Origin: Saccharothrix sp. NRRL B-16314
GTDB lineage: Bacteria; Actinomycetota; Actinomycetes; Mycobacteriales; Pseudonocardiaceae
DNA: 64,000 nt
Direction of reading: 5' to 3'
NCBI RefSeq assembly: GCF_000716595.1
Contig: NZ_JNXC01000013.1
Span: forward strand, 1 to 64,000
Shown piece by piece: positions 11,483-20,906 of this stretch (position 1 is the stretch's first letter; the number at the start of each line of letters is the position of its first letter). A program made the translations under genes and the position numbers. The notes under the pieces are model-generated. The model was not told the DNA's origin and did not search any database. It was given only the letters and a program-made list of their open reading frames with translations.

Positions 11483-11514
11483 AGGGCCGCCCCACCCGGA
11501 AGTGGGACGGCCCT
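11483..11514 (-). terminator. Hairpin after the serine protease gene
   Basis: A 12-bp stem with one mismatch (11484-11495 against 11502-11513) and a 6-base loop lies 29 bases after the protease stop codon. It is GC-rich with no strong U tract, as is usual for actinobacterial terminators. Confidence 0.6.
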
Positions 11515-11543
11515 TCGAACGGACGAACGGGTGAACCCGCGGG

Positions 11544-12311
11544 CTAGACCGCGCCCGCGTACTGGCTGATCCACGAGCGGAACGCCGGCACGTCCATGTA
11601 GATCGACGGGCCGGTGGCGCAGGTGGAGCTGTTGTTGCCCGCGCGGCTGGTGGCGCCGACCAGCTGCCACACACCGTTCACGGACTTGATCTGCGGGCCG
11701 CCCGAGTCGCCGTAGCAGGCGCCCGAGTTGCCGTTCGGGTTGTTCGTGCAGATCTCCACCGAGCCGTAGATGCCCAGGCAGTTGCTGTCCGACACGATCG
11801 ACGTGTTCAGCTCCTGCAAGGTGATCGGCGCGCCACAGCCGCCACGCGGGGCGCAGGTCTGGCCCCACCCGATGATGCGGGTGGCGGTGCCGACGGCACC
11901 GGACGTCGACGCCACCGAGATCGGCGTCTGGCCCACCGACGTCGACAGGCGCACCAGGGCGATGTCGTACGACGAGTGGGTGATGACCTGCGCGCCGGAC
12001 GCGACCGTGCCGCCGCTGGTGCGGTTGGTCGTGCCGATGCGGGCCCGGATCGAGGACGCCGACCGGCCCTGCACGCAGTGCTTGGCCGTGACGACCCAGT
12101 TGGCCTTGATCAGCGAGCCGCCGCAGAAGTGGCTGCCCGTGGTGCTCTGCAGGGACACCATGAACGAGTAGGTCTGCGTCGCGTTGCCGCCACCCACGAT
12201 GTACGGGGTGATCTCGCCGTCGCCCGCCGGGGCCGCCGCCGCCCCGGCCGCCGTGGCGAAAGCAGCTCCTACCGCCACCGCGAGCGCGGTGAACAGGGTA
12301 CGAACCTTCAT
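11544..12311 (-). CDS. Secreted trypsin-like serine protease (S1 family)
   Basis: The 255-residue precursor has a signal peptide of about 28 residues, a short propeptide and a mature start at IVGG (residue 38). The catalytic triad is visible: His78 in TAKHC, Asp116 in YDIALVRL and Ser203 in GDSGGPQ. Paired cysteines fit the chymotrypsin fold. The enzyme is exported and probably digests extracellular protein. A candidate terminator follows it. It is unrelated in function to its neighbours. Confidence 0.9.
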   Translation of the reverse strand: MKVRTLFTALAVAVGAAFATAAGAAAAPAGDGEITPYIVGGGNATQTYSFMVSLQSTTGSHFCGGSLIKANWVVTAKHCVQGRSASSIRARIGTTNRTSGGTVASGAQVITHSSYDIALVRLSTSVGQTPISVASTSGAVGTATRIIGWGQTCAPRGGCGAPITLQELNTSIVSDSNCLGIYGSVEICTNNPNGNSGACYGDSGGPQIKSVNGVWQLVGATSRAGNNSSTCATGPSIYMDVPAFRSWISQYAGAV

Positions 12312-12467
12312 CGCTTCCTCTCCGTCCCCGGCGCAGGGATGCTCGGGGACGGATCGGAAACTTGGGATGGACGTCCGGTGATCACCACAGCCGATCGGCC
12401 GGTAACGCTGGGTTCACAGTTGACAGCGTTGCGTGGCGAACGGGCTACTCCCCGTGCGAACGGACCA

Positions 12468-13523
12468 CTACGGGAGCGGCGGGAGGGCGTCCTCGCCGGT
12501 CGGCGGGATGTCGAAGTCGACCGACGCGTACTCGCGCAGCTTGGTGAGCCGGTGGAAACCGTCGATCATCCGCACCGTGCCCGACTTCGACCGCATCACG
12601 ATCGACTGCGTCGTGCAGCCGCCCGCCCGGTAGTGCACGCCGCGCACCAGGTCGCCGTCCGTGACGCCGGTCGCGCAGAAGAACACGTTGTCGCCGCGCA
12701 CCAGGTCGTCGGTCAGCAGCACGCGGTCGAGGTCGTGGCCCGCGTCCAGCGCCTTCTGCCGCTCGGCGTCGTCCTTCGGCCACAGCTTCGCCTGGATCGA
12801 GCCGCCCATGCACTTCAGCGCCGCCGCCGCGATGATGCCCTCCGGCGTGCCGCCGATGCCGACCAGCAGGTCGATGCCGGTGTGCGGGCGGGCCGCCGAG
12901 ATCGCGCCCGCCACGTCGCCGTCGGAGATGAAGTGGATGCGTGCGCCCGCCGCGCGCACGTCCCGCACCAGCTCGTCGTGCCGCGGCCGGTCCAGGATGC
13001 ACACCGTCACGTCGGACACGTCGCTGTGCTTGGCCTTCGCCACCCGGCGGACGTTCTCGGCGATCGGCGCGGTGATGTCGATGACGTCCGCCGCCTCCGG
13101 CCCGGTCGCCAGCTTCTCCATGTAGAACACGGCCGACGGGTCGAACATCGCGCCGCGCTCGGCCACCGCGAGCACCGCCAGCGCGTTCGGCATGCCCTTG
13201 GCCATCAGCGTGGTGCCGTCGATCGGGTCGACCGCGACGTCGCAGTCGGCGCCCTCGCCGTTGCCGACCTCCTCGCCGTTGAACAGCATGGGCGCTTCGT
13301 CCTTCTCGCCCTCGCCGATCACCACGACGCCACGCATGGTGACGGTGCCGATCAGCTTGCGCATGGCGTCCACCGCCGCGCCGTCGCCGCCGTTCTTGTC
13401 GCCGCGGCCCACCCAGCGCCCGGCGGCCATGGCGGCGGCCTCGGTCACCCGGACGAGTTCCAGCGCGAGGTTGCGGTCGGGTGCCTCGCGGCGGCGCTCG
13501 GACGGGCTGCTGCCTGTGACCAT
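12468..13523 (-). CDS. glpX: Class II fructose-1,6-bisphosphatase
   Basis: The 351-residue enzyme hydrolyses fructose 1,6-bisphosphate to fructose 6-phosphate in gluconeogenesis. It has the GlpX signatures [15 protein letters not shown], the metal-binding DPIDGTT and [10 protein letters not shown]. Actinobacteria generally rely on GlpX as their gluconeogenic FBPase. Its position near fumC and xseBA repeats the mycobacterial order. The N-terminal extension before [15 protein letters not shown] is short and charged. Confidence 0.94.
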   Translation of the reverse strand: MVTGSSPSERRREAPDRNLALELVRVTEAAAMAAGRWVGRGDKNGGDGAAVDAMRKLIGTVTMRGVVVIGEGEKDEAPMLFNGEEVGNGEGADCDVAVDPIDGTTLMAKGMPNALAVLAVAERGAMFDPSAVFYMEKLATGPEAADVIDITAPIAENVRRVAKAKHSDVSDVTVCILDRPRHDELVRDVRAAGARIHFISDGDVAGAISAARPHTGIDLLVGIGGTPEGIIAAAALKCMGGSIQAKLWPKDDAERQKALDAGHDLDRVLLTDDLVRGDNVFFCATGVTDGDLVRGVHYRAGGCTTQSIVMRSKSGTVRMIDGFHRLTKLREYASVDFDIPPTGEDALPPLP

Positions 13524-13571
13524 GACGTTCCTCCTGCGATTACCGGCCGGTAGACCAATCCTCGCACGATG

Positions 13572-13781
13572 TCAGGACTCGGCCACGGCCTCCTCGGTCA
13601 CACTGAGTGCTTGATCGATCCGTTCCCGGGCGCCCGCGAGCTGCCGCTCGCAGGTCTTCGCCAGGGCCTCGCCGCGTTCCCACAGCGCCAACGACTCCTC
13701 CAGCGACAGGCCGCCCGCTTCCAGTTTGCGGACCACCTCCACCAACTCGTCCCTGGCCTGCTCGTAGCCCGGCTCGCTCAC
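13572..13781 (-). CDS. xseB: Exodeoxyribonuclease VII small subunit
   Basis: The 69-residue helical protein has the family pattern [31 protein letters not shown]. It binds XseA to form the ExoVII single-strand exonuclease. It is last in the operon lipid-droplet protein-xseA-hypothetical-xseB. The start codon overlaps the preceding hypothetical gene by four bases. Confidence 0.92.
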   Translation of the reverse strand: MSEPGYEQARDELVEVVRKLEAGGLSLEESLALWERGEALAKTCERQLAGARERIDQALSVTEEAVAES

Positions 13782-14209
13782 GTGGACAACTTCCCCAATC
13801 GGTTCTGGACGTGCACCACGACGGTCGCAACCGCCTGGTCGTAGCCGATGAAAGCCTCGGCGAACTCCGCGCCGTCACCCTCGCGCACGGCGTCGTCGAT
13901 GCGGTGCTCGGCGGCGGCGACGCGCCGGCGGTGGACCGAGCCGTGGCCCAGCCACCACTTCACGCCGGCGTAGCCGGAAGTGGCCTCGGACAGGTCGTGC
14001 AACCGGCTGACCAACGCCTGGCCGCCCGCCTTGCAGCCGGCGACCAGTGACAGCCAGCAATCGGCGGCGGCCCGGTCGGCGGACTCGGCGCGGCTGCGCA
14101 CCGCACGGGCCGCTTCGTCGTCGGACCTCCCCGCGGCGGCCATCGTCAGGGGCAGGAACGTGGGCTCACGTGCCGGGTTCGGCACCACCGCCTCCTTCCA
14201 CTGCCTCAT
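13778..14209 (-). CDS. Conserved hypothetical protein between xseA and xseB
   Basis: I do not recognise a family. The frame is open and coding-like for about 143 residues from ATG 14209, mostly helical and Ala/Arg-rich, with [22 protein letters not shown] and [26 protein letters not shown]. It overlaps xseB by four bases at its end, and overlaps the xseA 3' end by 44 bases if it starts at 14209. GTG codons near 14191 or ATG 14143 would reduce or remove that overlap, so the start is uncertain. Its place inside an ExoVII operon suggests co-expression only. Confidence 0.6.
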   Translation of the reverse strand: MRQWKEAVVPNPAREPTFLPLTMAAAGRSDDEAARAVRSRAESADRAAADCWLSLVAGCKAGGQALVSRLHDLSEATSGYAGVKWWLGHGSVHRRRVAAAEHRIDDAVREGDGAEFAEAFIGYDQAVATVVVHVQNRLGKLST

Positions 14210-15491
14210 CGCCTGCCGGTGTGCCTGCCTGATCGCCGACTTCGCCGGTGACGAGCGCGTGCACGGCGCCGTTGGCCACGCGCACCCGCAACCGGGTGCC
14301 GGCGGGAGCCTGGGACGTCGACCGGAGCACACCGTCGACCCCGTCGGGGGTCACGAGCTGCACCACCGCGTACCCCCGCGCCAGCGTGGCGGCAGGTCCG
14401 AGGGTCGTCAAGCGCGCCGTGGTGGCGATCAGCCCGGACGTTTCTGAATCGAGACGGTTGCGCACCGCGCGGCGGGCCCGTTCACGCAGTCGGTCGATGT
14501 CCTCCGCGCGCCGGTCCAGCGGGCCGTGCGGGTCGGAGAGCGCAGGTCGGGTCCGCAGGGCGGCGAGGAGCTTGCGCTCCCGGTCAACCCAGCCGTGCAG
14601 GGCCCGGCGGCTGCGGTCACGCAGCTGGCGGATGCGCTCGCCCTCCTCCGCGACGTCCGGGACCACCCGTTTGCCCGCGTCGGTCGGCGTGGAGCAGCGC
14701 ACGTCCGCCACGTGGTCGACCAAGGGGGTGTCCGGCTCGTGCCCGATCGCGGACAGCACGGGCGTGCGGCACTGCGACACGGCACGGCAGAGCGCCTCGT
14801 CGGAGAACGGCAGCAGGTCCTCCACGCTGCCGCCGCCGCGGGCCAGCACGATGACGTCGACCTCGGGGTCGCGGTCCAGAGTCGACAGTGCGGTGAGGAT
14901 CTGCGGCACGGCCGAAGCCCCTTGCACCGCAACGGTGATCACGCGGAAACGCGCGCCGGGCCAGCGGGCGTGCGCGTTGGTCAGCACGTCGCGCTCGGCG
15001 GCCGACGCGCGGCCCGTGACGAGACCGATCTTGTTCGGCAGGAACGGCGGCTTGCGCTTGCGGCGCGGGTCGAACAGGCCCTCGGCGTTGAGCAGCTTGC
15101 GCAGGCGTTCGATCCGGGCCAGCAGCTCGCCGATGCCGACCTGGCGGATGTCGTCCACGCGCAGGCTCAGCGTGCCGCGGTTGGGGAAGAAGTTCGGCTT
15201 GCCGTGCACCACGACCCGGCTGCCCTCGGTCAGCTGGAGCTCGCGCACCATGCCGACGGGCGCGGTGAGCTGCATCGACATGTCCACCGACGGGTCACGC
15301 AGGGTGAGGAACGCGGTCGCCGTGCCCGGTCGCGCGCTCAGCTGGGTGACCTGGCCCTCGACCCACACGTCGCCGAGCCGGTTGATCCAGTCGAAGATCT
15401 TGCGCGCGACCGTCCGGACCGGCCACGGGTGCTCAGCACTGGACTTCTCGGGGCTGGACTTGTCGGTGACGGGCGGCTTCTCCGGGTTCAC
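14166..15491 (-). CDS. xseA: Exodeoxyribonuclease VII large subunit
   Basis: The 441-residue catalytic subunit of ExoVII degrades single-stranded DNA to oligonucleotides. It has an N-terminal OB fold ([19 protein letters not shown]) and the central catalytic region with [24 protein letters not shown] and [19 protein letters not shown], followed by a coiled coil and TLARGYAVV. The GTG start overlaps the stop of the lipid-droplet gene by four bases (GTGA). A much longer upstream open frame is only a shadow and is rejected. Confidence 0.93.
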   Translation of the reverse strand: MNPEKPPVTDKSSPEKSSAEHPWPVRTVARKIFDWINRLGDVWVEGQVTQLSARPGTATAFLTLRDPSVDMSMQLTAPVGMVRELQLTEGSRVVVHGKPNFFPNRGTLSLRVDDIRQVGIGELLARIERLRKLLNAEGLFDPRRKRKPPFLPNKIGLVTGRASAAERDVLTNAHARWPGARFRVITVAVQGASAVPQILTALSTLDRDPEVDVIVLARGGGSVEDLLPFSDEALCRAVSQCRTPVLSAIGHEPDTPLVDHVADVRCSTPTDAGKRVVPDVAEEGERIRQLRDRSRRALHGWVDRERKLLAALRTRPALSDPHGPLDRRAEDIDRLRERARRAVRNRLDSETSGLIATTARLTTLGPAATLARGYAVVQLVTPDGVDGVLRSTSQAPAGTRLRVRVANGAVHALVTGEVGDQAGTPAGDEAVEGGGGAEPGT

Positions 15492-15973
15492 CGGTGGCCG
15501 AGGTTCGCGATGCGACGGGTGAGCATGCCGGTGTACTCGGGACGGGCGGCGTGCGTGCGCTCGTGCGCCAGCAGCTGCTCCAGGTCCTCCGCGCTCAGGG
15601 TGCGCAGACGTGCCCTGAGCTGCGCCAACGACAGCTCGTCGTAGTTCGGCAGCACGGCGGGCGGCTCGGCGGCCAGCGCCTGCTCCTCCTCGGCCCACGG
15701 GTCGTCGGCCCGCACGGGCGGCGACTCGGGCTCGTCCTCGTCGAAGGTCGCCCACTCGGGCTCCTGCTCCGGCGGCTGGAGCATGGCCAGCACCTCGTCG
15801 CCCTTGATTGCGAGTTCCGTCACCTCCTGCTGGATCCGCATGGTGAGCCGCATGGCCTCGCTGATGACGGTGACCGGCAGGCCCGCGAGTTGCACCGGAA
15901 GCTTCCGGACCTGCTCGACGGCGGTGACCGCCAGTCCCGCGGCGAGGCGGACGGTCAGCGGCAGTTGCTTCAT
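15488..15973 (-). CDS. Lipid-droplet-associated protein homologue (Rv1109c-like)
   Basis: The 161-residue protein starts with an amphipathic segment ([20 protein letters not shown]) followed by [31 protein letters not shown], then an acidic Glu/Pro-rich linker and a C-terminal helical part ([25 protein letters not shown]). Length, order and position between xseA and ispH match the mycobacterial Rv1109c family, annotated as lipid-droplet-associated. Function in this organism is inferred only. It is first in the xse operon and divergent from ispH. Confidence 0.72.
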   Translation of the reverse strand: MKQLPLTVRLAAGLAVTAVEQVRKLPVQLAGLPVTVISEAMRLTMRIQQEVTELAIKGDEVLAMLQPPEQEPEWATFDEDEPESPPVRADDPWAEEEQALAAEPPAVLPNYDELSLAQLRARLRTLSAEDLEQLLAHERTHAARPEYTGMLTRRIANLGHR

Positions 15974-16058
15974 GCCTACAGCCTGCCGCAGTCGGAGGTC
16001 CGATGCCTACATTCGGCGCGCCGTACGCTGAGAGCGGCCACGCCGTACCCTGGGAGCC

Positions 16059-17003
16059 ATGGACAAGCGAGTGCTCCTGGCGAAGCCGCGTGGCTACTGC
16101 GCGGGCGTGGATCGTGCGGTCGTGACCGTGGAGAAGGCGCTCGAGCAGTACGGCGCCCCGGTCTACGTGCGCAAGGAGATCGTCCACAACAAGCACGTCG
16201 TGGAGACGCTGTCCCGCCGTGGCGCGATCTTCGTGGACGAGACCGACGAGGTGCCCGAGGGCGCGCTCGTGGTGTTCTCGGCGCACGGCGTGTCGCCCGC
16301 GGTGCACGAGGAGGCGGAAGCCCGGCAGCTCCGCACGATCGACGCCACGTGCCCGTTGGTGACGAAGGTCCACAACGAGGCGAAGCGGTTCGCCCGTGAG
16401 GACTACGACATCCTGCTCATCGGCCACGAAGGACACGAAGAGGTCGAGGGCACGTACGGCGAGGCGCCCGAGCACATCCAGCTCGTGGACACCGCGGAGG
16501 ACGTCGACAAGGTCGTGGTGCGCGACCCGTCCAAGGTGATCTGGCTGTCCCAGACGACGTTGTCGGTGGACGAGACGATGGTGCGGGTCCGGCAGTTGCA
16601 GGACCGGTTCCCGGATCTCCAGGAGCCGCCGTCGGACGACATCTGCTACGCGACGTCGAACCGGCAGACCGCGGTGAAGACCATGGCGCCGGAGTGCGAC
16701 CTGGTGCTGGTGGTCGGGTCGAAGAACTCGTCCAACTCGGTGCGGCTGGTCGAGGTGGCGTTGCAGGCGGGTGCGCGGGCGTCGTACCTGATCGACTACG
16801 CGAACGAGGTCGACCTGGCGTGGCTGGAGGGCGTGACGACGGTCGGTGTGACGTCGGGCGCGTCGGTGCCGGACATCCTGGTGATGGAGCTGCTCGAGTT
16901 CCTGGCCGAGCACGGCTACGGGGACGTCGAGGAGATCACCACGGCGAACGAGAAGATCGCCTTCGCTCTGCCGCGCGAACTGCGCAAGGACATGGTCCGC
17001 TGA
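16059..17003 (+). CDS. ispH: 4-hydroxy-3-methylbut-2-enyl diphosphate reductase
   Basis: The 314-residue iron-sulfur enzyme performs the last step of the MEP pathway, making IPP and DMAPP. The three cluster-binding cysteines are visible at Cys14 ([12 protein letters not shown]), Cys98 ([11 protein letters not shown]) and Cys196 ([11 protein letters not shown]), with the HGVSP motif near residue 76. It is divergent from the xse operon and is followed by a strong hairpin at 17018-17050. Confidence 0.96.
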   Translation: MDKRVLLAKPRGYCAGVDRAVVTVEKALEQYGAPVYVRKEIVHNKHVVETLSRRGAIFVDETDEVPEGALVVFSAHGVSPAVHEEAEARQLRTIDATCPLVTKVHNEAKRFAREDYDILLIGHEGHEEVEGTYGEAPEHIQLVDTAEDVDKVVVRDPSKVIWLSQTTLSVDETMVRVRQLQDRFPDLQEPPSDDICYATSNRQTAVKTMAPECDLVLVVGSKNSSNSVRLVEVALQAGARASYLIDYANEVDLAWLEGVTTVGVTSGASVPDILVMELLEFLAEHGYGDVEEITTANEKIAFALPRELRKDMVR

Positions 17004-17017
17004 GACGCGGTCCGCGA

Positions 17018-17050
17018 GGCCTGCCGTCGGGTTGATCGCGACGGCAGGCC
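17018..17050 (+). terminator. Hairpin after ispH
   Basis: A perfect 12-bp inverted repeat (17018-17029 against 17039-17050, 9-base loop) starts 15 bases after the ispH stop, and lies between ispH and the convergent 31-residue reading frame. It may terminate both strands. Confidence 0.75.
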
Positions 17051-17057
17051 CGCCGGA

Positions 17058-17153
17058 TCACTTCCGCGGGTCCGGTGGCACCGGTGGGAGTGGCCCGGTC
17101 GTCTCGTTGTCGCCCGGGTAGTCGTTGTCCCGTCCGTCGAGCGTGATCGTCAC
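17058..17153 (-). CDS. Small 31-residue reading frame coupled to the phosphatase gene
   Basis: A GTG codon at 17153 overlaps the stop of the upstream phosphatase-like gene by four bases (GTGA). It opens 31 codons beginning MTITLDGRDNDYPGDNE and ending in a Pro-rich PPVPPDPRK. It stops just before the ispH terminator hairpin. The coupling geometry and clean termination favour a real microprotein. I know no family, and with this length the evidence is mainly positional. Confidence 0.4.
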   Translation of the reverse strand: MTITLDGRDNDYPGDNETTGPLPPVPPDPRK

Positions 17154-18019
17154 GTCGCGTCCTCCTTCTCGTTCCCGTCTTCGTCCTCGACGGATTCTCC
17201 GCCGCGGGCCTTGCCGCCCGGGTCGTCCACGGCCGGGTGGTGCACGACGAGCGCGGTCACGTCGTCGCCGACACCCTTGTCCTGCGCCGCTCGGACCAGG
17301 GCCTTCGCGCACGCGGACGGCTCCGGGTCCTCGGCCGCGATCCGCGCCACGTCCTCCGCCGTCAGTTTGAGCCCGTCGGACGCCAAGACCAGCATCGGCG
17401 CGATCACCTCGTTGCCCGACAGCCCGTACAGGGGTACGCGCGCCAAGTCGTTGAGCAGCTCCCGATCGGCCGGCCGCGCCGTGTCCTCGTCCGCGCCCTC
17501 GTCGCGCAGCAGTTGGCCCCTGGTGTGGGGTTTCGTCGCGAGCCACGCCTGACCGTCCCGCACGGCCCACGCCACGCTGTCGCCGGCCCAGGCGACGAGC
17601 CAGCGCCCGTCCGGCCGGGAGACCGCTGCGACGACCGCCCCCGAGGGCGAGGGCAGCAGGATCTTCGGGTCGGAGCACATCTCCGAAGCGGTGACGATCC
17701 CCAGCACCGGGCTGCCGCGTCGCGCGGTGACACCGGCCACCGCGGGCGCGGTGTCCGCGGCGAACCGAGCCACCTCCGGCGCGGAGCCGGAGCCGTCGAC
17801 CACGGCCGCCGCGATCACGTCGTGGAACACCGCGTACGCCCCGGCGTCGCAGTTGCGCTCCCGCCGTCGCCCTTGGACGGACACCAGTCCGGCGAGGGCG
17901 GGCGTCGGCTCGGCAGGGGCGGGTCGGACGGGACGCGGGTCGCCGATGCGGTCGGTGGGCCGGGTGGACGCGGACCCGGGGACATCGCCGTCTTCGATCA
18001 CGGAGCGCAGCGTAGCCAC
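17150..18019 (-). CDS. PP2C-like protein phosphatase, divergent
   Basis: The 289-residue protein keeps the outline of PP2C Ser/Thr phosphatases, but several metal-site motifs differ: RERNCDAGA in place of RxxNED, VVDGSGS in place of ADGMGG, then AGDSVAWAV, LVLASDGLKLTAEDV and GVGDDVTALVV (family usually DNxT). The aspartates are mostly kept, so activity is possible. It has an N-terminal Pro-rich stretch and an acidic C-terminal tail. The GTG start at 18019 is preceded by GGAGGGG. No Ser/Thr kinase is nearby. Confidence 0.68.
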   Translation of the reverse strand: MATLRSVIEDGDVPGSASTRPTDRIGDPRPVRPAPAEPTPALAGLVSVQGRRRERNCDAGAYAVFHDVIAAAVVDGSGSAPEVARFAADTAPAVAGVTARRGSPVLGIVTASEMCSDPKILLPSPSGAVVAAVSRPDGRWLVAWAGDSVAWAVRDGQAWLATKPHTRGQLLRDEGADEDTARPADRELLNDLARVPLYGLSGNEVIAPMLVLASDGLKLTAEDVARIAAEDPEPSACAKALVRAAQDKGVGDDVTALVVHHPAVDDPGGKARGGESVEDEDGNEKEDAT

Positions 18020-18454
18020 CGTCGAACCCCCTCCGGATCGCGACCGTCCGACCGTGGCGCGGCGTGCCGGGTGGCCGTCCGAACCCTCGCGGCTCCAGGC
18101 TGAGGACCTCGACCGCCGTCGTCCAGGGCCGTCCTCCGAACGCACCCGCACATCGCCCGGCGGTGTGGGGCCGCAGTCGGAGCCGTCACCTACCGCGACG
18201 ACGTGAAGCCCTCGGACCCCTGGGGCGACGTGGGTCGGCTTGCCAGGCGCACCGTCCTTCCCGGCCGGTGCGTTGCGCCACTGCCGCAGCCACTTCGTCC
18301 AGGGCGGCAGCACCATGACTTCCGATGCCGGAGCGCGGGGAGCCCTGCTCGGATTCTGCCGGCGGAGTACGACAATCTCGGGTGCGGTCGGGCTTGAGCT
18401 GCGCTGACGGTGAAAGCGGTTGGCGGGTCGGGTGAGTTCGCGTTTCCTTGAGGT
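18020..18454. other. 435-bp divergent intergenic region
   Basis: This lies between the PP2C-like gene (minus) and the ABC exporter (plus). Open frames here have no family features. It should hold two divergent promoters; the only element I can place is a GAGG ribosome site just before ATG 18455. No repeat or hairpin stands out. Confidence 0.4.
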
Positions 18455-20353
18455 ATGAGCGATGGGGCGACGGACACGGTGCTGATCGGGGTGGAGAACG
18501 TGGCCACCCCCACGTGGGCACGGCGTCGACGGGGGTCCTCCGTCAGCCTGGGCAAGGCGTTGCGGAGCCTGCCGTCGGCCGTGTCGATGGTGGTGCGCCT
18601 CGCCTGGCGCACCTCGTCCCGGCTGACCGTGCTCGCGGGCGTGGTGCACGTGTTGTCCGGCTGCGTCACCGCTTTCGGGCTGCTCGCCACGGCCGACGTG
18701 TTCTCGGCCCTGCTGCGCGAAGGCCCCACGCCGCAGCGGATTGCCGAAGCCTTGCCGGCGCTCGCGGTGGTGGTGGGCTCGTTCGTGGTCCGCGCCCTGC
18801 TCGACACGGCGGTCGCGGCGGTCGAGAGTTCGTTGCGGCCCAGGGTCACCCGTGCCGCCGACGACGAGGTGACGGCGGTCCTCGTGCGGGCCTCGCTCCT
18901 CGCGTTCGAGGACGCGGACTTCCGCGAACTGGCGCGGCAGGGCGGTCGGCGCGGGGTGAGGTCGCTGGAGAGCAGCCTGCGCTACCTCGCCGACCTGGTG
19001 TCCGGCGGCATCTCGCTGATCGCGGCGGTCGTCACGGTCGGGCTGCTCAACCCGTGGCTGGCCCCCGCCCTGCTGCTGGCCGCGTTCGCGAACGCCTGGG
19101 CGTCGGCGCGCGCGTCGAAGCTGCGCTACGAGCACTTCCTCGACTCCGTCACCCGCAACACCCGCAAGGGCGTGGTGGAGGAGGTCGCCACCGACCGCGA
19201 CTTCGCCCTCGAACGGCACGCCCTGACCTTGCAGGAACGGCTGCTCGGCGAACACCGGCGCATCGCGGACAGCCTGATGGCGGACGAGATCCGGATGGCC
19301 CACCGGACGAACGTCGTGCGGCTCACCGGACGCGCGTTGGCCGGCATCGGCACCGCGGTCGCCTACGTCGTGCTCGGCGTCCTGCTGAACAACGGCGGCA
19401 TGGAGCTGGCGCTGGCGGGTACGGCGGTCTTGGCCATGCGCACCGGCTTCTCGTCGCTGGCCTCGACGACGCGCGCCGTGAACTCGCTCTACGAGGACTC
19501 GTTCTACATCGACTTCTACCGGAAGCTGCTGGTGGAAGGCGCGGAACGGGCGCAGGGCAGCTCACCGGCCAAGGCGCCCGCCGACCCGTCGCTGATCACG
19601 CTGACCGACGTCTCCTTCACCTACCCCGGCGCTCCCAAGCCCGCGCTGCGCGACGTGAACCTGACCGTGGCCAAGGGCGAGGTCGTCGCGCTGGTCGGGG
19701 AGAACGGCTCCGGCAAGACGACCCTCGGCAAGGTCCTCACCGGCCTGTTCCCGGCGTCGTCCGGCACCGTCGCCTGGGACGACGTCGACCTGGCCGCGGC
19801 GGACCCGCACTCGGTGCACTCGTCCATCGCGGTGATCGCGCAGGACCCGGCGCAGTGGCCGATGACGGCACGGCACAACGTGACGGTCGGCCGGCTGGAA
19901 CGCGACGACGAGGAGGCGTGGCGGGAGGCGGTGGCGAAGTCCGGCGCGGACGAGGTGCTGGCGTCGCTGCCCGCCGGGCCGGACACGGTGCTGTCGCGGC
20001 AGTTCAACGACGGGCAGGACCTGTCCGGCGGGCAGTGGCAGCGGATGGGCATCGCCCGCGGCATGTACCGGGACGCGGCGGTGCTCGTGGCGGACGAACC
20101 GACGGCCGCGCTGGACGCCAAGGCGGAGGCGCGCGTGTTCGAGGGCCTGCGGCAGGCGACGGCGCGGCGCACGACGATCCTGGTGACGCACCGGCTGGCG
20201 AACATCCGCAACGCCGACCGGATCGTCGTGCTCGACCAGGGCCGGATCGTGGAACAGGGCACGCACGAGGAGTTGATGGCGTTGCGCGGCCACTACTTCG
20301 AGCTGTTCGAGCTCCAGGCCTCCGCTTACCGGGGCGGGCTGCTGGCGTCCTAG
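18455..20353 (+). CDS. ABC transporter, fused permease and ATPase (type I exporter)
   Basis: The 632-residue half-transporter has an N-terminal cytoplasmic stretch of about 55 residues, a membrane domain with about six helices, and a C-terminal nucleotide-binding domain. That domain carries Walker A GENGSGKTT near residues 415-423, signature LSGGQWQRMG, Walker B VLVADEPTAALD and the H-loop VTHRLANIR. It probably works as a homodimer exporting a lipid, drug or peptide. No biosynthetic gene is adjacent to name the substrate. Close relatives are common in actinobacterial peptide clusters. Confidence 0.85.
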   Translation: MSDGATDTVLIGVENVATPTWARRRRGSSVSLGKALRSLPSAVSMVVRLAWRTSSRLTVLAGVVHVLSGCVTAFGLLATADVFSALLREGPTPQRIAEALPALAVVVGSFVVRALLDTAVAAVESSLRPRVTRAADDEVTAVLVRASLLAFEDADFRELARQGGRRGVRSLESSLRYLADLVSGGISLIAAVVTVGLLNPWLAPALLLAAFANAWASARASKLRYEHFLDSVTRNTRKGVVEEVATDRDFALERHALTLQERLLGEHRRIADSLMADEIRMAHRTNVVRLTGRALAGIGTAVAYVVLGVLLNNGGMELALAGTAVLAMRTGFSSLASTTRAVNSLYEDSFYIDFYRKLLVEGAERAQGSSPAKAPADPSLITLTDVSFTYPGAPKPALRDVNLTVAKGEVVALVGENGSGKTTLGKVLTGLFPASSGTVAWDDVDLAAADPHSVHSSIAVIAQDPAQWPMTARHNVTVGRLERDDEEAWREAVAKSGADEVLASLPAGPDTVLSRQFNDGQDLSGGQWQRMGIARGMYRDAAVLVADEPTAALDAKAEARVFEGLRQATARRTTILVTHRLANIRNADRIVVLDQGRIVEQGTHEELMALRGHYFELFELQASAYRGGLLAS

Positions 20354-20906
20354 GCCGGCGCGGTGATCAAACGGTCCGGTGATCGGAACCGGTAGGCCGG
20401 GCCGCGATTTCTGTGCAATTCGGTCCGGAACCTGCCCTCACTGCCGTGAGGAAGGCAAGCAGGTGTCCGGGCAATTCAGAAGAATGGCAATCGCCTTCAC
20501 CGTGACGCCGCGAGGATCAAGGGCGGGGTGAATTCAGCGGGACGATCTCAGTACCACGCCTTGTGCCACAGGTGGTTGTTCAGGCCCTCGACGAAGACGT
20601 CGATCCGGTTGGGTCCCCCGGAGACGGCGGCCGGGTTGTGCAGGAACACGCCGCCAAGGCTTTCCCGGCCCGACCACGACCCGTTCCAGTACTGATCCGG
20701 TTGGGGCCCTACGAGACGACGGCGGGGTTGTCGATGACGACGCCGCCGAGGCCGAATGGCTGAAAAATGTTTCATCCACACTGGTGCGCGAATTCCCCGG
20801 GAAGGGTGCTTTCCCGTCCCGTCCGATGACTCGCCGTGATTCGGCGCGGACATCAATCCGAGCGGTCGAACCCCGTTGGGATCGGACGGGCGCAGCGGGC
20901 CGCCCG
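20354..20906. other. 553-bp region, mostly non-coding with a decayed gene fragment
   Basis: Between the ABC exporter and sbcC (convergent ends) the DNA is less GC-rich than its neighbours and contains no intact gene. The central part, 20548-20772, is a lectin pseudogene described separately. The flanking 20354-20547 and 20773-20906 hold nothing I can support. Confidence 0.5.
20548..20772 (-). pseudogene. Fragment of a PLL/fucose-lectin-like repeat protein
   Basis: Two tandem lectin-type repeats can be read on the minus strand, but in two frames. The first repeat reads [16 protein letters not shown], then a TAG where the family has Trp, then GPNRI. After a frameshift the second reads [12 protein letters not shown], then [20 protein letters not shown] and [10 protein letters not shown] before TGA. 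The pattern ([31 protein letters not shown]) is that of the beta-propeller PLL-like lectin repeats common in actinobacteria. With a stop, a frameshift and no N-terminus, this is a relic. Confidence 0.75.

Noticed and set aside
15492..16913. N-terminal extension of xseA (915-residue frame)
   Set aside because: The extension is antisense to ispH and overlaps the lipid-droplet gene; GTG 15491 matches the family start and the GTGA overlap.
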